Part shown: piece by piece, positions 55,960 to 64,000 of the stretch
Layout of the letters: every line of letters begins with the position of its first letter
Position numbering within the stretch: the stretch's first letter is position 1
Origin: Pseudomonas sp. P8_229
Lineage (GTDB): Bacteria > Pseudomonadota > Gammaproteobacteria > Pseudomonadales > Pseudomonadaceae
Direction of reading: 5' to 3'
Assembly: GCF_034008635.1 (NCBI RefSeq)
Contig: NZ_CP125378.1
Coordinates: 3,593,501 to 3,657,500, forward strand
DNA length: 64,000 nt
Notes under the pieces: generated by a model
The model's input: only the letters and a program-made list of their open reading frames with translations
What the model was told of the DNA's origin: nothing
Databases searched by the model: none
Translations under genes and position numbers: made by a program

Positions 55960-56799
55960 TCAGGTGTTCCAGATTCGTGGGGGCTGGGCGTCGCGACCTA
56001 GCAGGGCGGGTCTGAGCAAACGCCATAAATCAATGAGCCAGGCGCGGGCCAGCAGTGCCTCGCTCGCCAGGCAGCGGGCAACCAGCAATCCGGGCAACTG
56101 CGTCAGATCCCCTCGCACCTCATGGCCCAGCGAACGACACCGCTCCAGCATCTCGGCATCGATTTCACCGGTGACCAGCAACGTCGCAAACACCGGGCTG
56201 CCATCCAGCCCGATGGGCGAATCAAGCAACCCGTCATTGCCGCTGATGCGCTGGCGCTCATGCCAGAGCAAGCGGCCGTCGCGGCGAATATCCAGGCGCG
56301 CCTGAAAATGTCCGAGGTCGAAACGCTCGCCACTGGCCGGGCGACCCAGTGCCACCACGTCCCAGTAGAACAGCCGCGCATCACCCCGCAGATCAATTGA
56401 AGTCGTGAGTTCAGCCTGTGCCGCGCTGTAGATGATGGTTTCCTGGGGGAGCCATTCCAGCGTCGCCCCGGCCGCCACCTGCAAATCGAGATTTTGATAA
56501 GCCGGCCCGCTGGCGCGATACCACTTGGCCGCGCCAGGGCTGGTGATCTGTGCCCAGGCGTGCGATTCGACGCGGGCACTGATGCTCAGCCGGTCACCGC
56601 CGGCGATCCCGCCCGGTGGGTGGACGATAATGTGCTGGCAGACCTCAGGGCCTTCGGCGTACAGGTGCTTTTGCACCCGCAGCGGGCCGAGGTGGCGACG
56701 TTGAACCGGGCGCGTGCAGTCGCCGAAGCGGGCGTAGGCCAGCTCCAGCTCGGCGTGCCAGCTTGGGGTAAACAGGGCAGTGGGAAGCGCTAGATTCAT
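55960..56799 (-). CDS. ureD: Urease accessory protein UreD
   Basis: UreD (UreH) is a scaffold that, with UreF and UreG, activates apo-urease by nickel insertion. The 279-residue protein includes [51 protein letters not shown], the family's N-terminal signature, and [12 protein letters not shown]. It starts 30 bases after the urtE stop, which ties the transporter and enzyme genes together. Confidence 0.96.
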   Translation of the reverse strand: MNLALPTALFTPSWHAELELAYARFGDCTRPVQRRHLGPLRVQKHLYAEGPEVCQHIIVHPPGGIAGGDRLSISARVESHAWAQITSPGAAKWYRASGPAYQNLDLQVAAGATLEWLPQETIIYSAAQAELTTSIDLRGDARLFYWDVVALGRPASGERFDLGHFQARLDIRRDGRLLWHERQRISGNDGLLDSPIGLDGSPVFATLLVTGEIDAEMLERCRSLGHEVRGDLTQLPGLLVARCLASEALLARAWLIDLWRLLRPALLGRDAQPPRIWNT

Positions 56800-56829
56800 G
56801 GTTTGTAATTATCGTTAGGAAGCTACAGA

Positions 56830-57528
56830 TTAAATCGTTACCAGACCTCGTACACCCTCGGCCTCCATATTTTCACCGCGACCCTGCTGCACGATCTCGC
56901 CCCGGGACATCACCAGATACTGGTCGGCCAGTTCAGCGGCGAAATCGTAGAACTGTTCCACCAGCAAAATCGCCATGTCACCACGGGCGGCGAGTGTCTT
57001 GATCACCGTGCCGATCTCCTTGATCACCGAGGGCTGGATGCCTTCGGTGGGCTCGTCGAGGATCAACAAACGCGGGCGGCTGGCCAGTGCACGACCAATC
57101 GCCAGTTGCTGTTGCTGGCCGCCGGACAGGTCGCCACCGCGACGCTGCTTCATTTGTAGCAGCACCGGGAATAATTCGTAGATGAAACCTGGGACTTGTT
57201 TCGCTTCGCTGCCGGGAAATCGTGACAGCCCCATCAGCAGGTTTTCTTCCACCGTCAGCCGGCCGAAGATTTCCCGGCCCTGGGGCACATAGGCGATCCC
57301 GGCGTGTACGCGCTGGTGTGGCTTGAGCGTGGTGATCGCTTTGCCTTCCCAATTCACCGCACCTTCCTTGGCCGGCAACAGGCCCATCAGGCATTTGAGC
57401 AGGGTGGTCTTGCCCACGCCGTTACGCCCGAGCAGGCAGGTGACTTCGCCGACCTTCACGTCAAAGCTCAGGCCACGCAGGATGTGGCTTCCGCCGTAGT
57501 ACTGGTGCAGCTTGTCGACTTGCAGCAT
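56830..57528 (-). CDS. urtE: Urea ABC transporter ATP-binding protein UrtE
   Basis: This 232-residue LivF-like ATPase has Walker A LLGRNGVGKTTLLKCLMG, signature DLSGGQQQQLAIGRALA and Walker B LLILDEPTEGIQPSV. The wording EGIQPSVI and the family start MLQVDKLHQYYGGSHILRGLSF are typical of UrtE rather than LivF. It is the last urt gene, followed by ureD. Confidence 0.95.
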   Translation of the reverse strand: MLQVDKLHQYYGGSHILRGLSFDVKVGEVTCLLGRNGVGKTTLLKCLMGLLPAKEGAVNWEGKAITTLKPHQRVHAGIAYVPQGREIFGRLTVEENLLMGLSRFPGSEAKQVPGFIYELFPVLLQMKQRRGGDLSGGQQQQLAIGRALASRPRLLILDEPTEGIQPSVIKEIGTVIKTLAARGDMAILLVEQFYDFAAELADQYLVMSRGEIVQQGRGENMEAEGVRGLVTI

Positions 57529-57552
57529 TTCCAGATCTCCTCAAATCCACCT

Positions 57553-57640
57553 GTGGGAGCGGGCTTGCTCGCGAATGCGGTGGATCAGTCGCCATCAACT
57601 TTGAATGACACACCGCATTCGCGAGCAAGCCCGCTCCCAC
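57553..57640. repeat. REPIN between urtD and urtE
   Basis: Arms of the AAGCCCGC subtype with complementary inner segments gcgaatgcggtg and caccgcattcgc, inside the urt operon. Confidence 0.9.
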
Positions 57641-57661
57641 ATTGGAACGGTGTTTGCAGTT

Positions 57662-58534
57662 TCAGCGGCCGAGGTAAACCTCGATCACGCGCTCGTTTTC
57701 CTGCACTTGTTCCAGCGAGCCTTCGGCCAGCACGCTGCCCTGATGCAGCACAGTCACGTGGTCGGCAATCGAGCCGACAAAGCCCATGTCGTGCTCCACC
57801 ACCATCAGCGAATGCTTGCCGGCCAGCGACTTGAACAGCTCGGCGGTGAACTCGGTTTCGGCATCGGTCATGCCCGCCACCGGTTCGTCGAGCAATAACA
57901 GTTGCGGGTCTTGCATCAGCAACATGCCGATCTCCAGAAACTGCTTCTGGCCGTGGGACAACAAACCCGCCGGGCGATTGACCGACGTGGTGAGGCGGAT
58001 GGTCTCCAGCACTTCACTGATGCGATCGCGCTGCTCGCCGCTCAGGCGTGCACGCAAACTGGCCCACACTGACTTGTCGGTTTTCTGCGCCAGTTCCAGG
58101 TTTTCAAACACGCTGAGGGCTTCGAACACTGTCGGTTTCTGAAACTTGCGGCCGATCCCGGCCTGGGCTATCTGCACTTCGCTCATCTGCGTCAGGTCGA
58201 GTGTTTCACCGAACCACGCTTTGCCATGACTGGGGCGAGTCTTGCCGGTGATCACGTCCATCAGCGTGGTTTTACCTGCGCCGTTGGGACCGATGATGCA
58301 GCGCAATTCGCCGACGCCGATGTACAGGTTCAGATTGTTCAGCGCCTTGAAGCCGTCGAAGCTGACGCTGATGTCTTCCAGGGTCAGGATCGTGCCGTGA
58401 CGGGTGTTCAGCCCGGGGCCGACGCGCTGGCCGAGACCGAGCGAATCGCGGCTGGTGCCGGCGTCCTTGTTCGGCTCCAGTGGCGGGAAAAACGCCGGCT
58501 CCAGCATGAATTCAGCGCTCGCTGTCACTCTCAT
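57662..58534 (-). CDS. urtD: Urea ABC transporter ATP-binding protein UrtD
   Basis: The 290-residue LivG-like ATPase carries Walker A IIGPNGAGKTTLMDVITG, signature LLSHGQKQFLEIGMLLM, Walker B LLLLDEPVAGMTDAE and H-loop MVVEHDMGFVG. The segment KTRPSHGKAWFGETLDLTQM after Walker A is UrtD-like. About 50 N-terminal residues before the ABC domain form a linker. The start overlaps the urtC stop by 4 bases. Confidence 0.95.
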   Translation of the reverse strand: MRVTASAEFMLEPAFFPPLEPNKDAGTSRDSLGLGQRVGPGLNTRHGTILTLEDISVSFDGFKALNNLNLYIGVGELRCIIGPNGAGKTTLMDVITGKTRPSHGKAWFGETLDLTQMSEVQIAQAGIGRKFQKPTVFEALSVFENLELAQKTDKSVWASLRARLSGEQRDRISEVLETIRLTTSVNRPAGLLSHGQKQFLEIGMLLMQDPQLLLLDEPVAGMTDAETEFTAELFKSLAGKHSLMVVEHDMGFVGSIADHVTVLHQGSVLAEGSLEQVQENERVIEVYLGR

Positions 58535-59610
58535 TGCTCACCTCGTTTCTTCAGCAGACCGATCACACCCTTGGGCAGGTACAACGTCACGACGATGAAC
58601 AGCGCGCCGAGGAAGAACAGCCAGTATTCGGGGAAGGCCACGGTGAACCAGCTCTTCATGCCGTTGACTACACCGGCGCCGAGCAACGGGCCGATCAACG
58701 TTCCGCGTCCGCCGAGGGCGACCCACACGGCGGCTTCGATGGAGTTGGTCGGCGACATTTCGCTGGGGTTGATGATCCCTACCTGCGGCACGTACAACGC
58801 CCCGGCCAGGCCGCACAACACCGCGCTCAGGACCCAGACGAACAGCTTGAAGCCGCGCGGGTCGTAGCCGCAGAACATCAGGCGGTTTTCCGCATCGCGC
58901 AGCGCGGTCAGCACCCGGCCGAACTTGCTCTGCGCCAGGCGCCAGCCGATGAACAGGCTCGCCACCAGCAGCAACACCGTGGCCAGAAACAGCACCGCGC
59001 GGGTGCCCGGCTCAGTGATGCCGAACCCCAGAATCGTGCGGAAATTGGTGAAGCCGTTGTTGCCGCCAAAACCGGTCTCGTTGCGGAAAAACAGGAGCAT
59101 GCCGGCGAAAGTCAGGGCCTGGGTCATGATCGAGAAGTACACGCCCTTGATCCGCGATCGGAAGGCGAAGAAGCCGAACACCAGCGCCAGCAGACCCGGC
59201 GCCAACACCACCAGAAACATCGACCAGATAAAGCTGCTGGTGCCGCTCCAGTACCACGGCAGTTCCGTCCACGACAGAAAGGTCATGAACGCCGGCAAGC
59301 CATCGCCGGCGGCCTGACGCATCAGGTACATGCCCATCGCGTAACCGCCGAGGGCGAAGAACAGACCGTGGCCCAGCGACAGCAGGCCGGCATAACCCCA
59401 GACCAGATCCAGCGCCAGGGCGACGATGGCATAGCAGAGGATTTTGCCGACCAGCGTGAGGGTGTACGCCGAGACGTGCAGCGCATTGTCTGGCGATAAC
59501 AGCGACAGCAGTGGCAGGGCAATCAGCAGCGCGAGAATCAGCGCTCCGACCGCGATCGTGACTTTCGGCCCGGCCTTTTGCGTGGCCGTGACTAACAGAG
59601 GCTGGTTCAT
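58531..59610 (-). CDS. urtC: Urea ABC transporter permease UrtC
   Basis: This 359-residue LivM-like permease has about ten membrane helices. Family patterns include DLVWGYAGLLSLGHGLFFALGGYAMGMYLMR and GGRGTLIGPLLGAGVVNGMKSWFTVAFPEYW, typical of UrtC. It overlaps urtB by one base and urtD by four, so all three are coupled. Confidence 0.95.
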   Translation of the reverse strand: MNQPLLVTATQKAGPKVTIAVGALILALLIALPLLSLLSPDNALHVSAYTLTLVGKILCYAIVALALDLVWGYAGLLSLGHGLFFALGGYAMGMYLMRQAAGDGLPAFMTFLSWTELPWYWSGTSSFIWSMFLVVLAPGLLALVFGFFAFRSRIKGVYFSIMTQALTFAGMLLFFRNETGFGGNNGFTNFRTILGFGITEPGTRAVLFLATVLLLVASLFIGWRLAQSKFGRVLTALRDAENRLMFCGYDPRGFKLFVWVLSAVLCGLAGALYVPQVGIINPSEMSPTNSIEAAVWVALGGRGTLIGPLLGAGVVNGMKSWFTVAFPEYWLFFLGALFIVVTLYLPKGVIGLLKKRGEQ

Positions 59611-61112
59611 CAGTCGATCACCCGTCCTTTCAGTGCGAAGAGGCCTTGCGGACGTTTCTGGATAAACAGAATGATCAACGCGAGGATCAGGATCTTGCCG
59701 AGCACCGCACCGATCTGCGGCTCAAGAATCTTGTTGGCGATGCCCAGACCGAACGCCGCGAGCACACTGCCGGCCAGTTGCCCGACGCCGCCGAGCACCA
59801 CCACCAGGAACGAATCGATGATGTAGCTCTGGCCCAGATCCGGGCCGACGTTGCCGATCTGGCTCAGCGCCACGCCACCGAGGCCGGCGATACCCGAACC
59901 GAGGCCGAAAGCGAGCATGTCGACGCGTCCGGTGGGCACGCCGCAGCAGGCGGCCATGTTGCGGTTCTGGGTGACTGCGCGCACGTTGAGGCCCAGACGG
60001 GTCTTGTTCAGCAGCAGCCAGGTCAGCGCCACCACGAACAAGGCGAAGGCGATGATCACGATGCGGTTGTACGGCAGCACCAGATTCGGCAGCACTTGAA
60101 TGCCGCCGGACAGCCACGCCGGATTCGCCACTTCAACGTTCTGCGCGCCGAACAGCAGACGCACCAGCTGGATCAGCATCAGGCTGATGCCCCAGGTGGC
60201 GAGCAAGGTTTCCAGCGGCCGGCCGTAGAGGTGACGAATCACCGTGCGCTCCAGCGCCATGCCGATTGCCGCCGTGACCAGGAACGCCACCGGCAGCGCG
60301 ATCAGCGGATAGAACTCGATGGCTTGCGGGGCGTAGCGCTGGAACATCAACTGCACCACGTAGGTCGAGTAGGCGCCGAGCATCAGCATCTCGCCGTGGG
60401 CCATGTTGATCACCCCGAGCAGGCCGAAGGTGATCGCCAGACCGAGCGCCGCGAGCAGCAGGATCGAGCCGAGGGACATGCCGCTGAAGGCCTGACCCAA
60501 CACTTCGCCGATCAGCAGTTTGCGCTTGACCTGAGCGAGGCTGGTTTCGGCGGCGGTGCGCACGCCGGCATCGCTTTCGACGCCAGGCTCGAGCAAGCCT
60601 TCGAGGCGGGTGCGAGCCAGTGGATCGCCGGTTTCACCAAGCAGGCGCACGGCGGCCAGACGCACCGCCGGTTCGGCATCCACCAGTTGCAGGTTGGCCA
60701 AGGCCAGGCTCAGGGCGTCGTGAACGCCTGGGTCTTTTTCGTCAGCCAGTTGCTGGTCGAGGAATTTCAGCTGCGCCGGTTTGGCGCTTTTCTGTAATTT
60801 CTGCGCGGCAGTCAGACGGGTTTTGGCGTCGGCGGCGAGCAATTGGTGGCTGGCCAGCGCGGTGTCGATCAGACCTCGCAGGCGGTTGTTCAGGCGCAGG
60901 GTTTTGGCTTGGCCGTCGATGGTCAGCTCGCCTTGTTGCAGGGCGTTGATCAGCTCGATACGGGCCGGATCGGGCTGCGCGGCCCAGGCTTCCAGCAGTT
61001 TGGCTTGCTGCACCGGGTTGGCGGCGACGAAGTCTTCGGCATCGCCGGCGTGGGCCAGCATCGGCAGCAACAGCGTGATGGCGAGAAGCAAGCGGTAAAG
61101 GGCAGTGGGCAT
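59610..61112 (-). CDS. urtB: Urea ABC transporter permease UrtB
   Basis: The 500-residue protein has a signal-like first segment (TALYRLLLAITLLLPMLAHAG), then about 170 soluble residues with helical repeats (VHDALSLALANLQLVDAEPAVRLAAVRLLGETGDPLA), then a LivH-like permease domain of about eight helices. The soluble N-terminal part is usual for UrtB. The motif INMAHGEMLMLGAYSTYVVQ marks the permease. The start at 61112 is chosen because the longer frame up to 61349 crosses the repeat in the urtA-urtB gap. Confidence 0.94.
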   Translation of the reverse strand: MPTALYRLLLAITLLLPMLAHAGDAEDFVAANPVQQAKLLEAWAAQPDPARIELINALQQGELTIDGQAKTLRLNNRLRGLIDTALASHQLLAADAKTRLTAAQKLQKSAKPAQLKFLDQQLADEKDPGVHDALSLALANLQLVDAEPAVRLAAVRLLGETGDPLARTRLEGLLEPGVESDAGVRTAAETSLAQVKRKLLIGEVLGQAFSGMSLGSILLLAALGLAITFGLLGVINMAHGEMLMLGAYSTYVVQLMFQRYAPQAIEFYPLIALPVAFLVTAAIGMALERTVIRHLYGRPLETLLATWGISLMLIQLVRLLFGAQNVEVANPAWLSGGIQVLPNLVLPYNRIVIIAFALFVVALTWLLLNKTRLGLNVRAVTQNRNMAACCGVPTGRVDMLAFGLGSGIAGLGGVALSQIGNVGPDLGQSYIIDSFLVVVLGGVGQLAGSVLAAFGLGIANKILEPQIGAVLGKILILALIILFIQKRPQGLFALKGRVID

Positions 61113-61131
61113 ATGCTTGGCCTTGCGTAGT

Positions 61132-61238
61132 GATCGTTCCCACGCTCCGCGTGGGAAGGCAGCCCGGGACGCTCCGCGTCCCCAAAGCGGACGCAGAGCG
61201 TCCGTTGAGGCATTCCCACGCAGAGCGTGGGAACGATC
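61132..61238. repeat. Long palindromic repeat of the gttcccacgc class (copy 3)
   Basis: Nearly the same architecture and length (107 bases) as the element at 23097-23203: outer arms gatcgttcccacgctccgcg and its near-complement, inner arms gacgctccgcgtc and gacgcagagcgtc. It lies between urtA and urtB, so it interrupts the operon after the binding-protein gene. Confidence 0.88.
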
Positions 61239-61255
61239 AGGTTGAGCGGGATGAC

Positions 61256-62521
61256 TCAGTTGCTCTTCACCGCATAATCGGGCTTCTTGTCGTTGCCATC
61301 GATAAACGGACTCCACGGTTGCGCGCGGATCGGCCCTTCGGTCTGCCACACGACGTTGAACTGACCATCAGCCTGAATTTCGCCGATCATCACCGGCTTG
61401 TGCAGGTGGTGGTTGCTCTTGTCCATGGTCAGGGTGTAGCCCGACGGCGCGGCGAAGGTTTGGCCGGCGAGCGCTTCGCGGACCTTGTCGATCTCGGTGG
61501 ACTTGGCTTTCTCGACCGCCTGCGCCCACATGTGAATGCCGACATAAGTGGCCTCCATCGGGTCGTTGGTCACCGCTTTGTCGGCGCCCGGCAGGTTGTG
61601 TTTCTTCGCGTAGGCCTTCCAGTCAGCGACGAACTTCTTGTTCACCGGGTTCTCGACCGACTCGAAGTAGTTCCACGCCGCGAGGTTGCCCACCAACGGT
61701 TTGGTGTCGATGCCGCGCAGCTCTTCTTCGCCCACCGAGAATGCCACCACCGGTACGTCGGTGGCTTTCAGGCCCTGGTTGGCCAGCTCTTTGTAGAACG
61801 GCACATTGGAGTCGCCGTTGACCGTGGAGATGACGGCGGTCTTGCCGCCAGCGGAGAATTTCTTGATGTTGGCGACGATGGTTTGATAGTCGCTGTGACC
61901 GAACGGGGTGTAGACCTCTTCGATGTCCTTGTCGGCCACGCCTTTGGAGTGCAGGAACGAGCGCAGGATCTTGTTGGTGGTGCGCGGGTAGACGTAGTCG
62001 GTGCCGAGCAGGAAGAAGCGCTTGGCGCTGCCGCCTTCTTCGCTCATCAGATATTCCACCGCCGGGATCGCTTGCTGGTTCGGCGCGGCGCCGGTGTAGA
62101 ACACGTTCGGCGACATCTCTTCGCCTTCATATTGCACCGGGTAGAACAGCAGGCCGTTGAGCTCTTCGAACACCGGCAGCACCGATTTGCGCGACACCGA
62201 GGTCCAGCAACCGAACACCACTGCGACCTTGTCCTGGGTCAGCAACTGCCGGCCCTTTTCGGCGAACAGCGGCCAGTTCGATGCTGGATCAACCACCACC
62301 GGCTCAAGCATCTTGCCGTTGACGCCGCCCTTGGCGTTGATCTCGTCAATGGTCATCAGCGCCATGTCTTTGAGCGACGTTTCGGAGATCGCCATGGTTC
62401 CGGACAACGAATGCAGAATCCCCACCTTGATGGTCTCGGCAGCCTGGACAGTCCAGGTCATGCCCATCGCGGCAATAGATGCCGTGAATGTGAAAGCCTT
62501 GATCAAACTGCGACGCTTCAT
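61256..62521 (-). CDS. urtA: Urea ABC transporter substrate-binding protein UrtA
   Basis: The 421-residue periplasmic protein binds urea. The signal region MKRRSLIKAFTFTASIAAMG contains RRSLIK, close to a twin-arginine motif, followed by TVQAAETIKVGILHSLSGTMAISE. The segment VVFGCWTSVSRKSVLPVFEELNGLLFYPVQYEGEE is diagnostic for UrtA/AmiC-type binding proteins. It starts at 62521 (MKRRSLIKAF) rather than at an upstream ATG without homology. A sigma-54 promoter lies about 65-80 bases upstream. Confidence 0.96.
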   Translation of the reverse strand: MKRRSLIKAFTFTASIAAMGMTWTVQAAETIKVGILHSLSGTMAISETSLKDMALMTIDEINAKGGVNGKMLEPVVVDPASNWPLFAEKGRQLLTQDKVAVVFGCWTSVSRKSVLPVFEELNGLLFYPVQYEGEEMSPNVFYTGAAPNQQAIPAVEYLMSEEGGSAKRFFLLGTDYVYPRTTNKILRSFLHSKGVADKDIEEVYTPFGHSDYQTIVANIKKFSAGGKTAVISTVNGDSNVPFYKELANQGLKATDVPVVAFSVGEEELRGIDTKPLVGNLAAWNYFESVENPVNKKFVADWKAYAKKHNLPGADKAVTNDPMEATYVGIHMWAQAVEKAKSTEIDKVREALAGQTFAAPSGYTLTMDKSNHHLHKPVMIGEIQADGQFNVVWQTEGPIRAQPWSPFIDGNDKKPDYAVKSN

Positions 62522-62585
62522 TGTGCGATCTCCATGAGCATTTAATTTTTCTGGTTGGCAGATACGGACGACTGAAGGTGTGTTG

Positions 62586-62602
62586 TGCAAGGGCTGTGCC
62601 CG
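62586..62602 (-). promoter_or_regulatory. Sigma-54 promoter for urtA
   Basis: The minus-strand sequence reads CGGGCACAGCCCTTGCA. GG and GC are exactly 12 bases apart. Against TTGGCACG-N4-TTGCA it differs at the T before GG and at one base after CAC. The predicted start is near 62576, about 55 bases before urtA. Confidence 0.65.
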
Positions 62603-62653
62603 GTCGGGATCGGGCAGGGACATCTCGGTTTAGAGCGGTTGCGCGTTGGCAGG

Positions 62654-62687
62654 GCGCACCATGAAGGAACGCGGGCGGAGCGTTGGT
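62654..62687 (-). promoter_or_regulatory. NtrC-like half-sites upstream of urtA
   Basis: GCACCA (62654-62659) and TGGTGC (62682-62687) are exact NtrC half-sites about 80 to 110 bases upstream of the predicted start, a normal enhancer distance. They are separated by 22 bases, so each would have to pair with a degenerate partner. Confidence 0.4.
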
Positions 62688-62740
62688 GCAGATGGCCGCG
62701 CCAGATTGGGGCGCGATTTCAAGGGCGACATTGTCCCCTA

Positions 62741-62826
62741 TAGGAGTGAGCCTGCTCGCGATAGCGTTCTGTCATCCGCATTGATGTCGAATGTGTCGCC
62801 GTCATCGCGAGCAGGCTCACTCCTAC
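62741..62826. repeat. REPIN between urtA and the ABC permease gene
   Basis: Facing arms of the CTCACTCCTAC subtype. It follows the stop of the permease gene on the minus strand and is upstream of the urtA promoter region. Confidence 0.88.
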
Positions 62827-62844
62827 AAGTTGATCTGTGTTGGA

Positions 62845-63855
62845 TCAGCGGCGGCGCATGAGGCCGATGAAGAACACGCCGCCGATGGCAGCGGTGGCGA
62901 CGCCGATGGGCAGGTCTTCCGGCGCGATCAGGGTCCGGGCGGCGACATCGACCCACACCAGGAACAGGCTGCCGAGCAGCACACAGGCTGGCAGCAGGCG
63001 GCGATGTTCGGCGCCGACCAGGCGCCGGGCAATGTGCGGCACCATCAGCCCGACAAAACCGATCGAGCCGCTGATCGACACCAGCACGCCGGTCATCAAC
63101 GAGGCGATCACAAACACCCGTAAACGCACCGACCGGGCATTCAGGCCGAGGGTCACGGCGGTCTGCTCGCCAGCCATCAGTGCGTTCAGCGGTCGGGCCA
63201 TACCCAACAGCAAACCGAGGCCAAGCAGCACGCTCAGCGCCGGCACCGCCAGCAGTTCCCAGCGTGCCAGGCCGAGGCCGCCGAGCATCCAGAACATCAC
63301 CGCCGAGCTGGCGCGGTGGTCGCCCATGAACAGCAGCAGGTTGGCGATCGCCATCATCACGAACGACACCGCCACACCGCATAACAGCAATCGGTCGCTG
63401 TCGAGCCGGCCCTGACGGTTGGCAATGCCCAGCACCAGAAACATGCTCAGCAACGCACCGATGAACGCGGCAATCGGCAAGGTCAGCAGGCCAACGATTT
63501 CACCAATGTGTAGCACCACGATCACCGCGCCCAACGTCGCGCCGGAAGTGACGCCGAGCAGGTGCGGATCGGCCAGTGGATTGCGCGTCACCGCTTGCAG
63601 CACCGCGCCGATCAATGCCAGCCCGGCACCGACCAATGCCCCGAGCAACATGCGCGGCACGCGGATCAGCCAGACAATGTGTTCCTGCCCGGCGCTCCAG
63701 CTCACGTCGCCGACGCCGAAGGCCTTGTGCAGCAGAATCCGCCACACCACCTCCACCGGCACCCGCGCCGGACCAAAGCCGAGCGACACCACGCATGACA
63801 CCAGCAACACGGCGCCGAGGACGGTCAGCAACAGGGCGTAGCGACGGTCGATCAT
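62845..63855 (-). CDS. FecCD-family iron/cobalamin-type ABC transporter permease
   Basis: This 336-residue inner-membrane permease has about nine or ten helices. The motif RVPRMLLGALVGAGLALIGAVLQAVTRNPLADPHLLGVTSGA is the FecCD/BtuC signature, and SGSIGFVGLMVPHIARRLVGAEHRRLLPACVLLG is the coupling region. Members carry ferric siderophores, haem or vitamin B12. Its start overlaps the stop of the preceding gene (ATGA), a partial binding protein. No ATPase is seen between it and urtA, so it must lie elsewhere or be shared. Confidence 0.92.
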   Translation of the reverse strand: MIDRRYALLLTVLGAVLLVSCVVSLGFGPARVPVEVVWRILLHKAFGVGDVSWSAGQEHIVWLIRVPRMLLGALVGAGLALIGAVLQAVTRNPLADPHLLGVTSGATLGAVIVVLHIGEIVGLLTLPIAAFIGALLSMFLVLGIANRQGRLDSDRLLLCGVAVSFVMMAIANLLLFMGDHRASSAVMFWMLGGLGLARWELLAVPALSVLLGLGLLLGMARPLNALMAGEQTAVTLGLNARSVRLRVFVIASLMTGVLVSISGSIGFVGLMVPHIARRLVGAEHRRLLPACVLLGSLFLVWVDVAARTLIAPEDLPIGVATAAIGGVFFIGLMRRR

Positions 63856-64000
63856 TCGCCGTGGAACCCCTTGGCCAGGGTTTGCACCGCCAGCACGTTA
63901 TCGATCCCCGGCGTGGCCTGCACGTAAGGGATGACGATGAAACGCTGGTTCTTGATCGCGTCCACTGACTGCAGCGCAGGGTTCTTCAGCAGGAATTCGA
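63852..64000 (-). CDS. ABC transporter substrate-binding protein, C-terminal fragment (continues outside window)
   Basis: Only the last 48 residues are inside the window. They include FLLKNPALQSVDAIKNQRF and VIPYVQATPGIDNV, ending KGFHGE. The pattern of NPALQSVDAIKNQRFIVIP matches the C-terminus of BtuF/FepB-type binding proteins (cluster 8). It overlaps the permease start by 4 bases and is probably the first gene of this importer operon. The frame is open to the window edge. Confidence 0.8.
   Translation of the reverse strand, partial: EFLLKNPALQSVDAIKNQRFIVIPYVQATPGIDNVLAVQTLAKGFHGE

Noticed and set aside
58534-59499. 321-residue plus-strand frame
   Set aside because: Opposite urtC; Gln/His/Arg-rich shadow composition.

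Overview
This is a contiguous chromosomal segment of a fluorescent Pseudomonas, most likely the P. fluorescens group. The codon use is GC-rich and uniform, and protein sequences such as azurin, DnaB, RlmB and BraC look typical of Pseudomonas. More than twenty Pseudomonas-type REP/REPIN palindromes lie between genes. From memory, the gene order largely follows P. aeruginosa PAO1 from about PA4937 (rnr) down to about PA4858 (urtA), with extra genes interspersed. I see no tRNA, rRNA, CRISPR array, prophage, transposase or integrase, so this is core-like chromosome rather than an island.

Layout. Positions 1-9139 hold housekeeping genes on the plus strand: the C-terminal part of RNase R, rlmB, the ribosomal block rpsF-rpsR-(DUF2232 membrane protein)-rplI, dnaB, and a YgiQ-type radical SAM protein. 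Positions 9478-16218 hold three tightly packed genes: a transglutaminase/amidoligase fusion, a circularly permuted ATP-grasp/alpha-E fusion and a second transglutaminase. This looks like a peptide-ligation and protease or transamidase system whose product is unknown, and it is the best candidate here for an under-described system. Positions 16428-20298 hold a small charged protein, a LOG-family nucleotide hydrolase, azurin, and the NAD salvage pair pncB-nadE. Positions 20526-24526 hold the lysine/pipecolate catabolism genes amaB and amaA with a divergent LysR regulator. Positions 24895-30072 hold the complete branched-chain amino-acid ABC transporter braCDEFG.

Positions 30073-30957 are a long gene-poor stretch with DnaA-box-like sequences and a perfect 11-bp inverted repeat. 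After it come an SDR dehydrogenase, a divergent cation-diffusion-facilitator protein and an AGE-family epimerase. Positions 34241-36650 hold the urease accessory operon ureE-F-G-J (minus strand), preceded by a near-consensus sigma-54 promoter. Positions 36954-50958 are mixed: a DesT-like repressor, a secreted tandem-repeat protein, an AsmA-family protein, a ferritin-like protein, a LysR/azoreductase/SMR group, a lipase, a DMT exporter with a divergent AraC regulator, a PsiF protein, an AI-2E/PerM permease, and a YegD-like Hsp70 divergent from cbpA-cbpM. An RsbRD-type sensor kinase follows at 51070-52197.

Positions 52355-62521 (minus strand) form one large nitrogen-scavenging locus. The urtABCDE urea ABC transporter leads into ureD, ureA, two GNAT acetyltransferases, ureB and ureC. 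A second sigma-54 promoter with NtrC-like half-sites lies ahead of urtA. Together with ureEFGJ this gives urea import, nickel-dependent hydrolysis and enzyme maturation under apparent nitrogen control. The window ends in an iron/cobalamin-type ABC permease and the C-terminus of its probable binding protein.

All functional calls come from reading motifs and recalling families. No database search was run.
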